Source: Malania oleifera
Lineage: Eukaryota > Streptophyta > Magnoliopsida > Santalales > Ximeniaceae
Direction: 5' to 3'
DNA length: 64,000 bases
Assembly (NCBI RefSeq): GCF_029873635.1
Contig: NC_080423.1
Span: 95,940,953 to 96,004,952 of the forward strand
The notes below the pieces were generated by a model. It was not told the DNA's origin. It saw only the letters and a program-made list of their open reading frames with translations, and searched no databases. Position numbers and translations under genes: made by a program. Shown in pieces: positions 36,849-48,660 of the stretch (position 1 is its first letter; every line of letters begins with the position of its first letter).

Positions 36849-37250
36849 CCCCCGTCACCTCTCGTGCCCCCCACGACACTCCACACTACTCCACACCCAC
36901 CCCCATCGCCCTCACTCTCCCAACACCCCCCCCCCCCCCCCCCCCCCCGGGGACTAGCTACACTGGTAGTGCGGCTCTGGTAGCTAGGGCGGAGCTGCAC
37001 TGCACCTCCCCCCCCCCCCCCCCCCAACCCAAACCTTATTTTTTTAAAAAAAAATTTAATCAATTTTTCTTCTCTTCTATTGTATATTTTCCTTCCCTTA
37101 TCCTTAGGCATGATAGGAGTTTGAATCTTTGAGAATCATATGATTTGAGAAGGGTTAGGACTCCGATCAATAGAATTAGATAGAACGAACTATATGTACT
37201 TCTTTTTGCTTTAGGGTCATCTTTTATGCCAAATATATTTTCAAAAATCC

Positions 37251-37284
<34 letters not shown>
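36401..37284. other. Promoter-like, poly-C-rich repeat remnant
   Basis: AATGGCGTCGTTTCA at about 36639, a TATA-like ATATATATAAATG near 36667 and AAAATGACACCATTTTGG near 36692 resemble the core promoter of plant LTRs. A (CT)n tract (about 36822-36847) follows, then runs of 23 C (36926-36948) and 18 C (37008-37025). The stretch ends in (AT)n at 37254-37281. No gene is supported; open frames here come from simple repeats. I could not delimit the element. Confidence 0.45.
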
Positions 37285-37289
<5 letters not shown>

Positions 37290-37804
37290 ACCTAATAGGT
37301 CACGCTCAATTTTGATCATGACAAATACTCTTAATACTGATGGTTGTACTAAGGCTTGCATGCAGGTTCACTGTGCACGTGTATTCGGACTGAAAGACAT
37401 ATCATAATGACGTGTGGTGTTCGTGCCAATGAATGAAGAAGTTCTGTGTTGTATTTGTATTTCTTTTTCACTTTCTTCATTTTGGGATGTAATATTATTA
37501 TGGACTGTACACTCATATGACTTGTAATAATTTACATCATGCATGATAGGTAGGTATGCTCAAATCGACCCTAATTGGACTTTAGGTACCTACACAGACC
37601 ATAGAAAGACCTTAGGGATCATCCTTCGGTTGACTTTAGTTGACCAACACCAAATTTTTTCGGTGTCCTAAAAGAAGACCTAGACTGACCTTAGGACTCC
37701 CTATAATTTATAAAAATATGTCCTATCTTCTTAAATATATATGCTCATATGAATAGGGTTAAGGTATAAGAAACTTAGAACCAAAATGTATGTAAAATAC
37801 ATGT

Positions 37805-38306
37805 TCGGTCGACCAAACTTAAAAGCATAATTTCTCACAGTCGACCGAACCGGCCTAGGTTAACAGTTTGACCATGGCTCGATCGACCAAACCAGACCAG
37901 TTCAATTATGTTGGTCGACCGAACTTCCCCTGGTCAACACTTTGACCTTTCGATTGACCGACTAGGAAAGTACTTCAATGCCCTAGTCAACCGAAGGTCC
38001 TCGGGAGATGCCATAACTGCCCGGTTGATCGAACCACTCAGTTCAAATTCACTTGGTCGACCAAACCGCGCTAGAATGAAAAATCGCCCTTGGGATACTT
38101 AGTGCGATTGACCGAACTCTCAGTTCAAATTTCTCTCGGTCAACCGAACCTCAAATCCGGTCGACCGGTACTCTCAGGTTTGAAAATTTGTTTACCACAG
38201 TTAAATTTTTTAAATGGGGTTAATTGTGCTAAAACATTTTAAAACAATATTAATAATATCCTTGGTATCCCCAGCGGTCATAATTTTGCCAATGCCTATA
38301 TATATC
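37805..38306 (+). promoter_or_regulatory. Array of GGTCGACC-type palindromes before a TATA box (Copia LTR)
   Basis: Around 11 copies of a motif with consensus CGGTCGACCGAAC occur between 37805 and 38170, some degenerate (GGTTGATCGAAC, GGTCAACCGAAC). TATATATAT at about 38298 follows some 130 bp downstream. The central GTCGAC is the same as in the LTRs at 27.3 kb and 43.3 kb, although the flanking bases differ. Confidence 0.8.
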
Positions 38307-39166
38307 TCTTCATTTGCAAAATTAAGGCAAAATTAGCAAAATCATTAAGGCCAAAATTCTCTCAAATTCAAAAATCATTTTATAGCCTATACTACTCGCA
38401 TACACTTCAAAACTTCATTCTTCTTTATCCTTCAAGTGTTGTGAGTATTTCTAAAGTGTTTGTGCTTAATCTCACTAGCTAGTACTCTCATTTGCTATAT
38501 TATTTGATTGATTTTATTTGAGAGTATAGTCTTAAGTTATTTAACCGATTTTATTTGATAAATCTTGTGTGGGAAGACTTAGAAGGTTGTGGTTCTTGCA
38601 TTGTCATTGTAAGACACCTAAACTTATATTTTTTGTGTGCAAAATCATTTTCAAAACGTGTATTCAAACACTCCTTATGCTTAGTTCATTGAGAATATCT
38701 TATTGAGTTTGTTTGAATCAACTAGCAAGCATATTTGAAACCTTGATATGATTTTGTGATATTCACATACTGTGTTTCAAATCTTGCTTTGATGTACACT
38801 CTAGATCTAGACTAATAATCTATACTTATTTGAGTGTTTAGCATACATTAGAGCACTGAGCATATTTACATATCATACGTGCTTGTAATATTGCTTGAGC
38901 TATACTGGTGTATATATCTGTTTGTGAAAAAACGCATTTCCATGTACAAAATTTCATATCATTTGTTGTATTCCAGGCGTGAGCCTGAAGAGGGAGATTA
39001 GTCATATGGAATAGTCCTGGACTAACTTAGACCTGATTAGGAAAGCTAGGTGTGCCATCCTGGTTAAGTGTGTTGGTTGAGGTCAGCCTCTTGAATTGAC
39101 CTGATTGTAATCAATGTCGCTCTACCCATTAAGTGAGCCATAGTGAAATATTTGTACTGGTGTAGC

Positions 39167-41185
39167 TGACTCGTTCTGAGTTATGCTTCCAAGTGCAGAA
39201 GTGTCAAGTTGTATCAAGGATGAGTCCAAGATCGTATTCCACAGGGACCACTGAGTATCAAAGTGTTTACGCAAGTTTAGTGAAATCCTGTTGCTGAAAA
39301 ATGGAGTTTGAAAATCTTTTTGGTCTTTTAAGATTTTGAAAACAGTAAACAAGTGAGAGAAGGTTGAGTAAACTATCAAAATGAAACTAAAATTTTATCA
39401 ATTTTCTAAAAATGTAAATCTAATAATCCCACCAAAACTAAACAGATTAACTGAAACTGTTTTACCAAACACTCGGGTTATGGGTCAATGTCTGCTTGCT
39501 TCCATAGTCTACTAATTCCCTAGGCCTTACTCCTCTTCTTATTAATCCAATCAAGACATTAATAAGATGAAATTTTATTACTAAACTCGAGTAAATTTGT
39601 CACATCCAAATGGAAGAAAATATAACTCTCATTAAGCATCAACCGAATGTCGTGTAAATTAGTTGATGAAAATCCTAGATTAAATCAAGGTTTTGATGTG
39701 CCCAACGTCAACAACAAATCAAGAAACAAGAGCTAGCGTTTTATCAACGATGCCTTCAATTTTCGGTTTTAACTAAATAAAAGTTTAACAATGATATCAT
39801 AGGATAACTAATAAACCATGAAACGCAAACGACATCGACCCACAACCCGAGTTACCGAACTTAGTCACTCATGCTTGCAATAGAAAAAAAATGGAAATCC
39901 TACGTCTAATCGAGCAAGTATCAAAACACACGTTAACTAAAAACAATAACTTTGAACACAAAATTAAAACACGCACCAATAAAAACTCAATGAAACACAT
40001 ACGTAGACAATAAAAACCGAACCTTTAACAAAAATTACGAATAAAAATAATTAATTTAAAACGAATAAAATTCACTGCTAATATTACTTGAGAATTCAAA
40101 TAAATAATTGAAATACAATAACATTCAAAATCAATTTTTTTCCAATTAACTTCAATAAATAAAAACATTAATCATAACCAACTTAATAATAAAAGAAGAA
40201 ATAAAAGAAAAACAAAGGGAGAGAGAGATAGAGAAGGAAAAGAGAAAAAAAACAGAGGGAGGCCTCGGTGGAACTCTCGGGTTGCTGTGGTGGAGACTTG
40301 CCGGAGTTCTGGCTGTGGCAGTGATGCTCTCGGGCTAGAGATTGGCTTCGAGGAGGCTGGAATCACGGCTGGCCGTAGGGGCTGCTGTTGCTGGGCTAGA
40401 AAATAGAGGGAGGAGCGCTCGGGTTTGCTGTTACAGTGCAAAATCGCCGAGATAGTGTTGCCACTGGTGGTGGTCCGTGGAGTTGCAGAGCTGCTGTGCT
40501 CTGCTGTGTATCTGCTGGAGAGGAGGCCGAAGGGACGGGGAAGGATAAAACAGAGAGAGAGAAGGATAAAGGGAAGTAAACAGGGGAAAGAGAAGAATGG
40601 TGCCGGGGGGTCGTGGCCGCTGGCTCACGGCTGGTTGGCTGGAAAAAAAAAACAACAGAATGAAGAAAGGTTAGGGAGAATAGGGGAAGAGAAGAGCGTG
40701 CCTGGAAGCCCCCAATAGAGGAGAATTTAAAGGGGAAAAAAAAGAAAAACCTAGACCCGGCTAACCCAACCCGACCCGACCCTGCATGGCCGGGTCACAT
40801 CAACACAAATATTTACATGTATATTTATATATTTTCAGTTTTTGTTCTTCACGAACACGATCTGTTTTGACCTTCCTGGAGCCCGTTTCTCACAAAATTC
40901 AAAAGATGAAAGTTGTAGATAATCCTTTCCTCTTTCTCCAGAAATTTGAATCATCTCGATCGGAGTTCGGATAGAAAAGTTATGCACAAAATATGAAAGG
41001 TGTCGGTATTGGCTCCCGGGACTTTTCCTGCGACAAAAAAATACCAAAAATTGTGCAATGAAACTCAAGAATACTAAATTCGACACTTTGTTAAAATATT
41101 AGATATAATTGGACATTTAATTAAAAATATAAGCCGTAAAGTCCGGGTTAAAGTCGTCCAATTACGCAGTTTCGGCGTGTAATCA
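39167..41185 (-). mobile_element. Nested solo LTR, 2.02 kb
   Basis: On the plus strand it reads TGACTCGTTC at its left end and GTGTAATCA at its right end, with the target-site repeat GTAGC on both sides (39162-39166 and 41186-41190). Set aside, the surrounding LTR reads on smoothly as TACTGGTGTAGCCAAGGTGG. Orientation is probably minus, because a promoter-like AT-rich segment near 40725 is followed on that strand by a C/T-rich leader. No internal retrotransposon sequence is present. Family not determined; a gypsy type is likely. Confidence 0.85.
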
Positions 41186-41412
41186 GTAGCCAAGGTGGGG
41201 ACGTAGGCAATTTGGCTGAACCTCGATAACATATTGCATGTATTGTTTACTTTTCTGCACTTTACTTTTACTACACGTGTATGTTTATTTGTTAATTGCA
41301 TACACTGACCCTAGGTTGTGTAATATTGCTATTAAATTGATTAACCAATGTGATAATTTTAAAATTCTCGTTTCACCCCCCCTCTTGGGGCTGCACCAAA
41401 GCTAACAATATT

Positions 41413-42359
41413 TTGAAGTGTTTTCTTAATTTTCAATAAGGTTGATGATGAAGCCCTAGAATTTCAAAAACTCATACATATTACTACACATTTCAACTCA
41501 AACTCTCATTTGCAAACTCACTTATCTCACTTACCCTTTTTCAAATACTGGTAATACAAGCTCAATCCCATTTCCTAAAACTTTGAATTCTTGTTGAACA
41601 TTTTTCAAACAAATAGTTTTCTTTTCATCAATCACTATCACCATCATGATGTTTTCTTGAAAAAAAAAAAAAAAATTGGGTTCTAAGGTCAATCCCTTTT
41701 AAAACAATATTTATATTGAAGTGCTTGGACAATGATCCTACCATTGGATGACCAAAAGGGATCTTTTCCCTCTTCTATTTTCTTTTTCTTTTCGTTTCAA
41801 AGGCAACACATACATAATTGCTATAAGCATTCTACAAATAGGTATTGTTAGGAGTGCTAAGATGTTAATCATCACTAAGATGAGTGGCTAATCACCTTCC
41901 TTATGCATAAATGTACTCACGAACTCATTTTTTTTTTTTTTACAAAACCTTTTTGCAAGGTTTTTCTTTATTTTTCCTGTGTTTTTTAAATATATATATT
42001 AGCACCCTTGGACAAAATTTGGCATTGACAACTTGACAACTCGGCTAGGAAATACTTTGAGAGTCAAACCGCTTGTATATATTGTCTTCGTTCTATTTGT
42101 GTTTGTTGTGAACAATTGCACATGTTTAAGTTGGTAGTTAGCTTGATACGCCCTGTGATCTTTGCCTATTTTGTAATGTATATGTGTTATCATTGTGCAC
42201 TCTTGTATTTTCTCCTTTTCTAAATTGGCTATTCCTTTATGTAGTAGAATTATCTTTTTTTTTTTCTACATTTTTATTTGCATTCATTCATTCATTTGCT
42301 CCATGCACACATTATACACTAACACTGCACAAGTTCTATACCTGAACTCTAACCTATTA
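41413..42359. other. AT-rich unassigned DNA
   Basis: No gene, repeat array or element end is recognised here apart from A- and T-runs (for example about 41660-41673 and 41930-41941). Confidence 0.4.
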
Positions 42360-42890
42360 AGAATTAGGAGAGATGAGAAGTAGTGAGACCTCCGTGGGGC
42401 ATTGTCCTCCGTATAGATTCTTGGGACATAACAGATAAGTAAATAAATAAATAAATGACATCAATGTGACCCATGGAACAAGGTTAGAAAATGAAAAGGA
42501 GAACATATTTAAGAACATGGGAAAGCACATATAGAGCTTCCAATATGAAAAAAATAATATTAGATTTGAGAAGCTGAGGCCTTCGGAAAAAGCAGGGACC
42601 ATCTGCAAGGAAGGGATTGGAGATGGTATTACATCCTCTGTAATTTTGACAGGTTTCCATTTATTCTGCATAACACTAGCCAAGATAAGTTGAAAAAATT
42701 TCTTTACACAACTAAATAATTTGAGTCAATGGGAGAATAAACCAAAGTATTATGTCAAACACATAAGGGGAGGGATCCCACTGCCTAAGGCCTTTTTGAG
42801 GTTTAAAGCTTTCCGTTTTCACCCCCAGTCCAGAGCACAATGATCTTTGTAGTAGAGACAACTCATGATCCCCAAATTTAATCATCCCAA
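42360..42890 (-). mobile_element. L1-type LINE reverse transcriptase fragment
   Basis: The minus strand reads KTESFKPQKGLRQ followed by DPSPYVFDI, the reverse-transcriptase block preceding the catalytic FADD motif in plant L1 elements. Further degenerate L1 sequence (MASVMQNKWKPVKIT) continues to about 42360. It is short and broken, and is cut on the right by the gypsy LTR fragment at about 42.89 kb. Confidence 0.6.
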
Positions 42891-43107
42891 ATACTAGTAT
42901 AACAACATTTAAAACCAAATCAGAGTTCAGAAAATCCTACAAGCCAAATAACCCTTAAATAACCTACTTATCTTGATTTTAGGATGGTTCCCAAACTTCT
43001 CAAATCGAAATTCTGTTCCGGTTAAATTATAGAGAATCTCCTCAAGATCATCGTGGTAGCTTCTGATCGTCGAACCGGGGAGAAACGGAGCCGAAAATCT
43101 AGAGAGA

Positions 43108-43151
<44 letters not shown>

Positions 43152-46100
43152 AGCTAAATTTTCGCTCAAAATTCAAATTTGCGTATATATATATATATAT
43201 ATATATATTGCTGCCACGTGGCTTCGTCGACGAGACACATGGACTCGTCGACGAGTCGAAGAAGGAAGTTCGTCGACGAGGATAATGAGTTCGTTGACGA
43301 ACCAAAGGGTCTGCATGTCCCCCTCTCGGTATCTCTTCATCGACAAGACACTAAACTTTTTCCACGAACCGTATAAGGGAGTTCGTCGACGAAGTCAGGG
43401 CATTCGTTGATGAACCCTGCTTTACCTCCTTAAATTTTCCTTTTCCTCTTTATTTAATTATTCTTATTTTCTAGGTATTTACATTTTCCCCTCCTTATAA
43501 AATTTCGTCCTTGAAATTTGCTATCTGTGTTATACACCGTCCTCTAAGGAAAATTGGCTACCTATTTTATAACTTACCCTCACTTATAGCGGAGGAATAC
43601 CGTGATTACAACTAAAGTTATGGGAGATTATAAATATATACATAAAAAGAAAATTCTTTCATAACCAAAAACACTATCTACCCTTTAATCTAATATACAT
43701 TCATACTTTAATTACTCCGCATTAAAATAAATAATACTAATTTTCTCTGAATTATCACCCCTGACTACTTTTGATCCCCACCAAACAGTTGTGAGTATTT
43801 CTGTCGTATCTCCTCTTCTAGCTCCCACGAGGTCTCGTCCATCGCATGATTTCTCCACAAGATTTTTACTAGTGGAATTCTCTTAGTACGCAACTCTTGT
43901 TCTTTTCTATCTAAGATATGCACTAGTGTCTCTTTATATGCTTAGGTATCCCTGAGCTCTATCTTCTTGTAACTGATCACATGAGAGGGGTCCAGGACAT
44001 ATTTCTTTAGCATGGAAACATGAAATACATCGTGCATTCTAGATAGAGCTGGTGGTAAAACTAACCTATAAGCAACTGGACCCACTTTTTCTACCATCTC
44101 GAATGAGTCTATAAACCTAGGGCTCAGCTTACCCTTCCTCCCAAATCTCATAGCCCCTTTCAACGGTGCTACTTTCAAAAACACCTGATCTTCCACATCA
44201 AATTCTGATTTTCGAAGGTGAGTATTTGTGTAGCTTTTCTGCCGACTCTAAGTTACACTGATTCTGTCTTTAATTAGTCGGACTTTATCATATGCCTGCT
44301 GTACTAATTCTGGTCCAAAAACTCACCTCTCACCCATTTCATCCCAGTATAGCGAAGAACGACACCTCCTACCATACAATGCCTCGTAAGGTGTCATCCC
44401 AATGCTAGCCCGATAGCTATTATTATACGCAAACTCAACCAACGGTATATACTGGGTCCAACTACCCCCGAAATTAAGCACACACGCTCGAAGCATATCT
44501 TCAAGTACCTGAATTGACCTCTCTATCTGCCCATTAGTCTGAGGATGAAAGGTTGTACTGAATGATAACTGAAACCCCAAAGCCTCCTGTAAGCTCCTCC
44601 AAAATCGTGATGTGAAATGCGGGTTTTGATCTGAAACTATAGATACTGGCACTCCATGACGTTGAACTATCTCCTGAATGTATATCTCTACCAGTCTGTT
44701 CATAAGGTAGCTGACTTTAATAGGTAGGAAGTGGGCAGTCTTCGTCAGCCAATCTACAATTACCTAAATGACGTTCTGTCCATGTAGCGCTAGCGGCAAA
44801 CCTATGACAAAATTCATAGATATATGGTCTCACTTCCACTCGGGGGTGTGGAATGACTGCAATTGTCCTACCGGCCTCTGGTGCTCATCCTTTACCTGCT
44901 AGCACGTCAAAAACTACTCTACGAATTCCACTATCTCTCTCTTCATTCCACTCCACCAGAAGGTTTCTCGAAGATCCCGATACATTTTAGTACTACCAGG
45001 ATGAACTGTGTATAGGGATCTATGTGTCTCCTCTAAGATAGCTCTTTTAATCTCAATGCAAGAATGCATAGTCTAGTACGAAATCGTAGGGCTCCATAAT
45101 CTAATAAACTAAACTCCTCCTCATGTCCGTCCTGCACCTTTTCTATCAACTCTACTAATTCTGCATCATTTCCCTGAGTAGTTTAATTCTTTCTTGTAAG
45201 GTAGGTTGTATCACCAGGTTGTCAATAAATGCCTAGTGACCACCCTCTACTAACTCTACACCGAACCTCTTCAGGTCCATCCGAATCGGGTGCTGAATCT
45301 CCACTGCTAACAATGTTGTACTCACTGACTTTCGGCTCAGCGCATCAGCTACCACATTTGCTTTCCTTGGATGATAACTGATCGTACAATTATAATCTTT
45401 AATAAGCTCTAACTATCTTCTTTGCCTCATATTCAATCCTTTTTGAGTGAAGTAATATTTCAAACTTTTATGGTCAGTGAAGATTTCACATCACCTACCA
45501 TAAAGGTAGTGCCTTCATATCTTCAGAGCATACACCACTGCAGCTAACTCTAAATCATTTACCGGGTAGTTCTTTTCATATTCTTTAAGCCGCTGAGAAG
45601 CATAGACAATAACTTTCCCATGCTACATCAACACGCACCTGAATCCCTTTTGGGATGCATCACTGTATATCATAAATTCATCCTCTCCTGATGGTATAGA
45701 TAACACTGGTGTCGTGACCAAACACCGCTTTAACTCCTGGAAGCTCTGTTCACAATCATCTGTCCATTCAAACCTCACATTCTTCCTCGTGAGTCGTGTC
45801 AGTGGACCCGATCATCTGGAGAAACCATCCACAAAACATTGGTAATACCCTGCCAGACCTAGAAAGCTCCTAACCTCCTGAACATTAATTGATCTCACCC
45901 AACTCACTATTGCTTCTATTTTACTCGGATCAACTGATATGCCATCTCCGGAGATCACATGCCCAAGGAAAGTGACCTACCTCAACCAGAATTCACATTT
46001 CTTGAATTTTACGTATAACTTCTTATCCATTAACACCTGCAATACCATCCTTAGATGATCCTCGTGCTCCTCAAAACTCTTCGAGTAGACCAATATATCA

Positions 46101-48660
46101 TCAATAAATACCACAACAAACTGATAAGTACTAATGAAACACCCGATTCATTAGGTCCATAAACATTACCGGTGCATTAGTCAATCCGAACGACATTATT
46201 AAGAACTCGCAGTGCCCATACTTGGTTCGAAAAGTTGTCTTCAAAATGTCCTCTACTCTAACTTTCACCTGGTGGTAACCCGACCGTAGGTCCATCTTAG
46301 AATAGACTTGGGTCCCCTAGAGCTAATCAAATAAATCGTCAATTCTGATAAGAGGATATTTATTCTTAACTGTTAGTTTATTTATTTCTCTATAATCTAT
46401 ACACATCCTCGTAATCTCATCTTTCTTTTTCACAAACATAACTGGTGCTCCCCAAGGCAACACACTAGGCCTGATAAACCATTTATCCATCAACTCCTGC
46501 AACTGGTCTTTTAATTCTTTCAGTTCAACTGGAGTCATTCTGTACGGTGCCAGGTAATTTCTCTGGAAATACATTTGAAAATTCTCTGACTACTAGAATG
46601 TCAGTCTGTTTCAGTTCTTCCATCGGCAACTCCTTTATGTAGGCAATATACCCTTGGCAACTACCTTGAAGTAACTTCCTTGCCTGAATTGTCGATACTA
46701 ACTGTGGTGAGGCGTGCACACGTGAACCTGTATATCTGAATTCTTATTCACCTAGGGGTCTGAAAATTACTTCTTTTTTATGACAATCTATGCTAGCGTG
46801 GTTAGCAGTCAACCAGTCCATACTCAATATCACATCGAACCCTGCATATCTAATACCACGAGATTGGCTGGTAGTACTTTCCCCTGAATTCCTACTGAAA
46901 AATTTTTAAACACTCTTCTACACCTCATTACTGATCCAATCGGCGTGGCTACTAACAATTCAACATCTAACAACTGTGCCTTAACTCCAGCTAATTTAGT
47001 ATATCCCAAAGACACGAAAGAATGAGTGACACCCGTGTCAAATAAAACGACAACTTTATATGGTAAAGCAGTAAGAATACCTGTCACGACGTCTCTAGCA
47101 ACTTTAGCATCTCCTGACGTTAATGCATAGACCATTGCCGGTGTTGTGTTCCTCTGCTGGTCTCCACAAGGTGTCTGGTAACCACCCTGGAACGGTCTAC
47201 AAACTGGTATATGAACAGGCGGTCCTTGACATGACCAAGCCCTATGACCGAATCTCCCACACCGATAGCAGACATTTTCTCCTATCCTACACTCACTTTG
47301 ATGCCTCCAGCCACATCCAGGGCAAATGGGATAAGTCTGCTCACCCTAAAACTCTCGGTGTCCTGTCATCTGCCTCTAGCCCCTTCCATGCCAGTTTCCT
47401 CTCCATGGGCCCCGACTGGAACCCGCCTGAAATCCTGGTGGCGTGGACCTCTTCCTCTGGCTCAATACTCCCACATCTGTCTGCTTACTCTCCTTCACTA
47501 CTGTGGCTCTATCTACTAACTCAAAGAAGTCATGTATCTTTAGAACTGTCACCTACTTATATATATCTCGTCTACCATCTCTCGGCTTCCCCTGCCAACT
47601 TATACGTGGCATAAAGAACCCTCTGCTCATCGATGCAGTGGAGCACCATCAATATTTTCTCTATCCCTTGCATCCAGTTCTCAGCAACTGCAGGATCAGC
47701 TACTCCAACTGCAGGATCAACTACTCTTGAAAATGTTGGAGGGTTCATCTTCGTGAACTTCTCTATCGTACACCCTTGCATCGTGTATGGACCTCCCTGC
47801 TCCTTGCAGTTTCGTGCAATCTCAATCATGACCTGCTAAGCAACGCTGCGCAAGACAGCATCTGAGTCCCCGCCTCCTATGCTAGACGACCCTCTTCCAT
47901 CATTGCCGCTAGCATGGGCACTACTACCTCCTAGTTTCATCCTACAATAATAACAAATTATTCTAAGAACCTGAACTTCATAGTGTTATTCTAACCAAAA
48001 TATCTCTATACCACCTATTACTAATTTAAGGTCTAGTTCTACCATATGGAAATAGGAATCGACGATAGTTTGCTATGGTTTTCCTGAAATCGTTACCCCA
48101 GGAAAATCACGAAAACCACCCCAAAGTTCCTGCTTCCAAACTATAGAACGGAACCCTAAATTCTCATCTTACTTCCCCAACATTGACTCACTGATATTAT
48201 GTTCTATCCTAATTTTTATCTTTCCTCAAAATTCATTCCTATATTTTGGTATTGTTTTCTGTTGTACTCTAGAGTTTGCAGAACCTAACAACCTAAACTC
48301 TGATACTAAAATGTAACGACCTCAAAATTCATAGCATTTTTTTTTTTTAAATATAAACTATAAATAGACTAATAATCATTTTACTCTGATATTCCTGTAA
48401 TGACTACTGAAATACACCTATGCAGCGAACAACATAAAACTGTACAATCATATACATTATACACAATACCAGAATTCAGTATCTCCCCAAAATATACATA
48501 CACAAAAACATAACTCTCCAGTATCATCTATCAAAACTCCTGGAGTCTACCCAAAAATACTTCTCTCTGAAAACACTTAGTCTCAACTAGAGTAAAACAT
48601 ATGAAAAAGACGGAAATTTTTACAAGAGCATAGAACTATGCATGTACCTATAGACCAATG
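42890..48660 (-). mobile_element. Decayed Ty3/gypsy retrotransposon (chromovirus, Del/Tekay-like)
   Basis: Minus-strand parts in family order: 5' LTR piece (about 48312-48660), tRNA-Met-type primer-binding site (about 48291-48307), gag with a CCHC zinc knuckle (about 47230-47830), protease region (46830-47135), reverse transcriptase (46323-46574 and leftward), integrase (44323-44703), a C-terminal chromo-like region (about 43790-44196), a polypurine tract (about 43484-43497) and a 3' LTR piece (about 42890-43483). The order PR-RT-INT identifies Ty3/gypsy. It is a fossil, broken in many places, with both LTRs incomplete. Only the 43483 LTR edge and the 48312 edge are well fixed. Confidence 0.85.
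43105..43415 (-). promoter_or_regulatory. LTR promoter region of the gypsy element with palindrome array
   Basis: On the minus strand seven copies of TTCGTCGACGAR (starts near 43402, 43382, 43337, 43289, 43269, 43243 and 43223; some degenerate) precede an (AT)n TATA-like run at 43184-43209, then a CT-rich leader at 43105-43147. The order is the same as in the solo LTR at 27.2 kb, showing that the two LTRs are related. Confidence 0.75.

Larger units (their letters stand above)
37285..41407 (+). mobile_element. Copia-type solo LTR, about 2.1 kb, carrying a nested solo LTR
   Basis: The element begins TGTTGACCTAATAGGTC, ends GGGGCTGCACCAAAGCTAACA-like sequence at 41407, and has the 5-bp target-site repeat ATATT on both sides (37280-37284 and 41408-41412). 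Its last bases, with TTTCACCCCCCCTCTTGG, resemble LTRs of the SIRE/Maximus Copia lineage. Setting aside the insert at 39167-41185 and its target repeat leaves about 2.1 kb. There is a GGTCGACC-type motif array (about 37805-38170) and a TATA box at about 38298. No internal region is attached. Confidence 0.85.

Noticed and set aside
36662-37132. Open frames of about 150 codons on both strands
   Set aside because: They come from (CT)n and poly-C runs that are open in all frames. The glycine and proline runs are repeat artefacts.
47123-47614. 163-codon plus-strand open frame
   Set aside because: It is antisense to the gag and zinc-knuckle region of the minus-strand gypsy fossil.
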